Shown piece by piece: positions 61,528-64,000 of a stretch of DNA of 64,000 nucleotides. Source of the DNA: Cloeon dipterum (Eukaryota; Arthropoda; Insecta; Ephemeroptera; Baetidae). The translations under genes were made by a program, and so were the position numbers. The notes under the pieces were generated by a model, which saw nothing but the letters and a program-made list of their open reading frames with translations, did no database searches and was not told the origin of the DNA. The DNA lies in NCBI RefSeq assembly GCF_949628265.1, contig NC_088789.1:20329883-20393882 (forward strand). Direction: 5' to 3'. Every line of letters begins with the position of its first letter. The stretch's first letter is position 1.

Positions 61528-63726
61528 TCAATCACTGTAAGCCTCCCACTCGAGGGGCCGTTTATAAATCGGCTCGTACTCCAAACACACGTCCAAAGCC
61601 TCAGCCATTTTCATAAACCAATTCTCCAAATAAATGTCCAATGTGCCACGGTCGAATATGTACTGGTACCAAATTTTGATCCTCTCGAGGACGGGCGAGC
61701 GCAGCATGAGGATCTTCCCGATCTGCATCACAAGTCGGATACGCGTTTGCGGGAACTGCAAGTCGATGTGCAGATCCTTGACCTCCCTCAGGCACTCTTG
61801 GTCGTCCTGCAAGGCCTGCAGGACGGCAGGGATCATCTCCTCGACGTAAATATGCACTCGCGAGTCGATCTTTTTCGAGCCGTGCAAAAACATTTGGAAC
61901 AGTTTGCAGTTCTCGTAGCGGTACACCAAATGCATGTTATCGTACTTGGTCCTGTAAATGGAAAACACCTGCAGGTTAGTGAAACTTTCCGCGTCGAGGG
62001 TGCAGTCTTCCGGCCTGTCCGACGTGGAAAACTCGTCGACGAACAGCTTCTGCAGCACCGGACACGCCTGCACAACCTTGTAGAGGTTGAGACGGTAGTG
62101 CGTGGCTCCGTTCGGCAGGCCGTACTTGAGGCCCAGCTGCGTCAGGGTCGGGCCGAAAATGTGCAGAATTCGGTAGACATCCACGTCACGCACGCCGTGC
62201 AGCTCCAATGCAACCAGTCTTTCCCTGGGAATCGTGGCCAGCTTGGCGATGGAGGAGGGTTGCAGATCCTGGCCGAAGATCTTCAATTTGCCCACGGTGA
62301 GGCTCTTGGGCCACTCGCACTGCAGAGAATCCAGTTCCAGCTCGGTTAGGTGCACCACTCGCTCGGCTTCTTGCTGAATGCGGCTGAATTTCTCCACGAA
62401 GCCTTTCCAGCTGTTGACCGGGAAGTTGTCCGACAGGTAGAAGTGGAAGTTGGTCAGACTGGGGGTCCGGGACGCCACGTTGGCCATTAGGGCCACTATG
62501 GTCTTCGTGCGGAAGCGTGACTGCTCCACGAATGATGGGTTTGGTATTGTGATCTGTAGACTCAGGCTGCGCAGCTTCTTCATGTTGGTCAGGTACCCTA
62601 CGCACTCGCTCGTTTCCTCCTCGCTCAGGAAAATCGTTATCTCGAGTTCTCTGGAAAGGAACAAAATTAATTGAATTTTCATGACATGTTATCTATTTTA
62701 TTTGATGGATAGAATCTAAAATAATCTGATTTTTTGCGATTGTTGAGTGAAACCGCACAAAAGGCTATTTTTGGTTTTTGGATATTAATTTAAGGGGAAA
62801 TAGATTTGATGGGAATTCTAACATGTAACGAAGGGCCTTAACGCAATTTTTAATCATGACTTTGAAAAGTTATATACCAAAATTGTTTAGATCTTGACTC
62901 TTTTTTAATCAATTTTTTAGACAAAACTGACCAAATAGATTCATAAAATTACTCCAAAATTATCAATCAACGGGAAAAATAGTTAAATTTGAAGTTGCTG
63001 ACAATAGTAAGTAATGGTTTATTGAGTTAGGGAAACATTGCTCACCGCTTAATTAGAATATAAACTTTGAAAATGATTTTCTAGCAAATTTAAACGGCAA
63101 ATCTTTGAAAATTTTAATCCCCAAAATTTTTAAGAGGCAATAATAGTCAAGGTTAAAGGTAAAAATAAATTTCCATAGTTTCACAGTTCATATTATATTT
63201 TAAGGCCAAAATTTCTTTAAAAGCTGTAAATCATATGGTTTATTTTACCCTTGTAAAACAAGTTCGGTTATCATTCTTCCTCTTTAAAATTAAATTTGAA
63301 AACCCGAAATGAAAAGTACGATTCATTTATGACTTTACTCGAGGTTTTGGTGATTTTTCGAGAGCACCCGCAAAGTTTTTGGCTCGCAAATGAAGTCCTT
63401 AATGCTGAGGAACTTGAGGTGTGTCCACTGGCTAACACTTTGGCAAGGGAAAGCGAACTGCAGTTCGTTAGGCCAGCAGAGCCGCAGCCACTCGATGTGT
63501 AGACAGTGTCTTTGGATGTGGTGCAGCAGGACGCATATCGTTTGAATGTTTTCAAAGCGCTGCTCGGTCGCCGGCACCAATTGCTGCAAAGCCACGAAAT
63601 CGAATTCGAGGAACGAATCGTTGACGAGCTGCAGCAGAAAATCGATCCCGACGCCCGCCACCACTTTCTTTTTGGCTTCCAGTGCGTCGATTATGAATCG
63701 GAATAGCGTCTTTGCCAATGATTTAG
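61528..63726 (-). CDS. Unrecognised leucine-rich protein, 3' part
   Basis: Two joined exons on the minus strand: 63339-63726 and 61528-62650 (donor GA|GTAAAG, acceptor TTTCCAG, phase 2), giving about 503 residues; the 5' end lies further right and is not identified. The upstream edge is an acceptor at 63726, since the frame closes just above it. The sequence has irregular leucine-rich repeats of the F-box-associated type (LTNMKKLRSLSLQITIPN, LVALELHGVRDVDVYRIL, TLTQLGLKYGLPNG, ACPVLQKLFVDEF, FTNLQVFSIYRTKYDN, VLERIKIWYQYIF). No F-box is visible in this part. It may be an F-box/LRR substrate adaptor, but that is inference; I recognise no orthologue. The last exon is large and intron-poor, unlike its neighbours. 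Confidence 0.75.
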
Positions 63727-64000
63727 CTGTTTAAAGCATTATTTGGCTGGATTGTTTATTTTTATTTTTTTAATCCTTACGCATATTTTGTGTTAGGTAG
63801 TGAGTTCTCTCAAAAAGAGACGATTTTCTTATGATTGCTGTTAAGCAGAGATCCAATAATGTCCCAACCCTCCTTCTCTTCCATCTCTCTCGGTTGACAG
63901 CTCTCATTATCAAATTGAAAAATGGCTCACTAAAAGAAGTTTACTCAGTTAAAATCATTCTCATATTATGCAAGGAAAAATATGAATTACCTCATGTACG
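63727..64000. other. Window end, possible 5' exon of the leucine-rich gene
   Basis: On the minus strand an ATG near 63880 opens a short frame (MEEKEGWDIIGSLL) that could be a first exon, but no donor of the required phase is convincing. Confidence 0.2.

Noticed and set aside
61747-62349. 200-codon open frame antisense to the leucine-rich gene
   Set aside because: It mirrors the large exon on the other strand; the minus-strand reading has repeat structure and proper splice joints, the plus-strand one does not.

Overview
The window looks like nuclear DNA of an arthropod, most likely an insect with a fairly compact genome. Intergenic and intronic DNA is AT-rich, exons are GC-richer, introns run from about 50 bp to several kb with GT-AG (sometimes GC-AG) borders, and there is one intronless tRNA gene. 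I find 17 protein-coding loci (one a decayed gene copy) and one tRNA. The species cannot be named from sequence alone. Exon borders below were read by hand and checked for reading-phase continuity; every gene reported as intact sums to a whole number of codons.

Left part (1-17 kb): the 5' part of a meckelin gene (TMEM67, minus strand, cut by the window edge) sits head-to-head with MYG1 (plus strand), 221 bp between start codons. Then five tandem minus-strand short-chain dehydrogenase genes of the retinol dehydrogenase 11/12/13 type (copies A-E, 2,987-16,302). Copies D and E are a recent pair that share a fused exon and a GC donor. D is decayed: it has a frameshift and has lost two catalytic residues. 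E can gain an N-terminal extension from an in-phase exon about 1.5 kb upstream. A tRNA-Asp(GTC) follows.

Middle (17-39 kb): DNAJC8 (spliceosome-linked J protein), Vang/VANGL (planar cell polarity membrane protein), ACOX3 (peroxisomal acyl-CoA oxidase), an unrecognised small secreted protein, a BTB plus eight-finger C2H2 protein, and an SLC7 light-chain (LAT-type) amino acid transporter that converges tail-to-tail with the zinc-finger gene (86 bp between stops).

Right part (39-64 kb): a long non-coding interval with 5' exons of flanking genes, a Mohawk-type TALE homeobox gene (MKX), mitochondrial ribosomal protein L10 converging on it, the PQ-loop protein SLC66A2, a UBE2QL1-type E2, a 3.8 kb non-coding interval, and the 3' part of an unrecognised leucine-rich protein (minus strand).

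Apart from the dehydrogenase array the genes are unrelated housekeeping or developmental loci and do not form a functional cluster. No virus-like element, CRISPR array or complete autonomous transposon was seen. The unexplained material is a roughly 300-bp dispersed repeat present in three copies, a small terminal-inverted-repeat element with a second remnant, some strong hairpins and several binding-site-like motifs. I did not find a clearly new biological system; the decaying and re-wiring dehydrogenase pair is the strongest lead.
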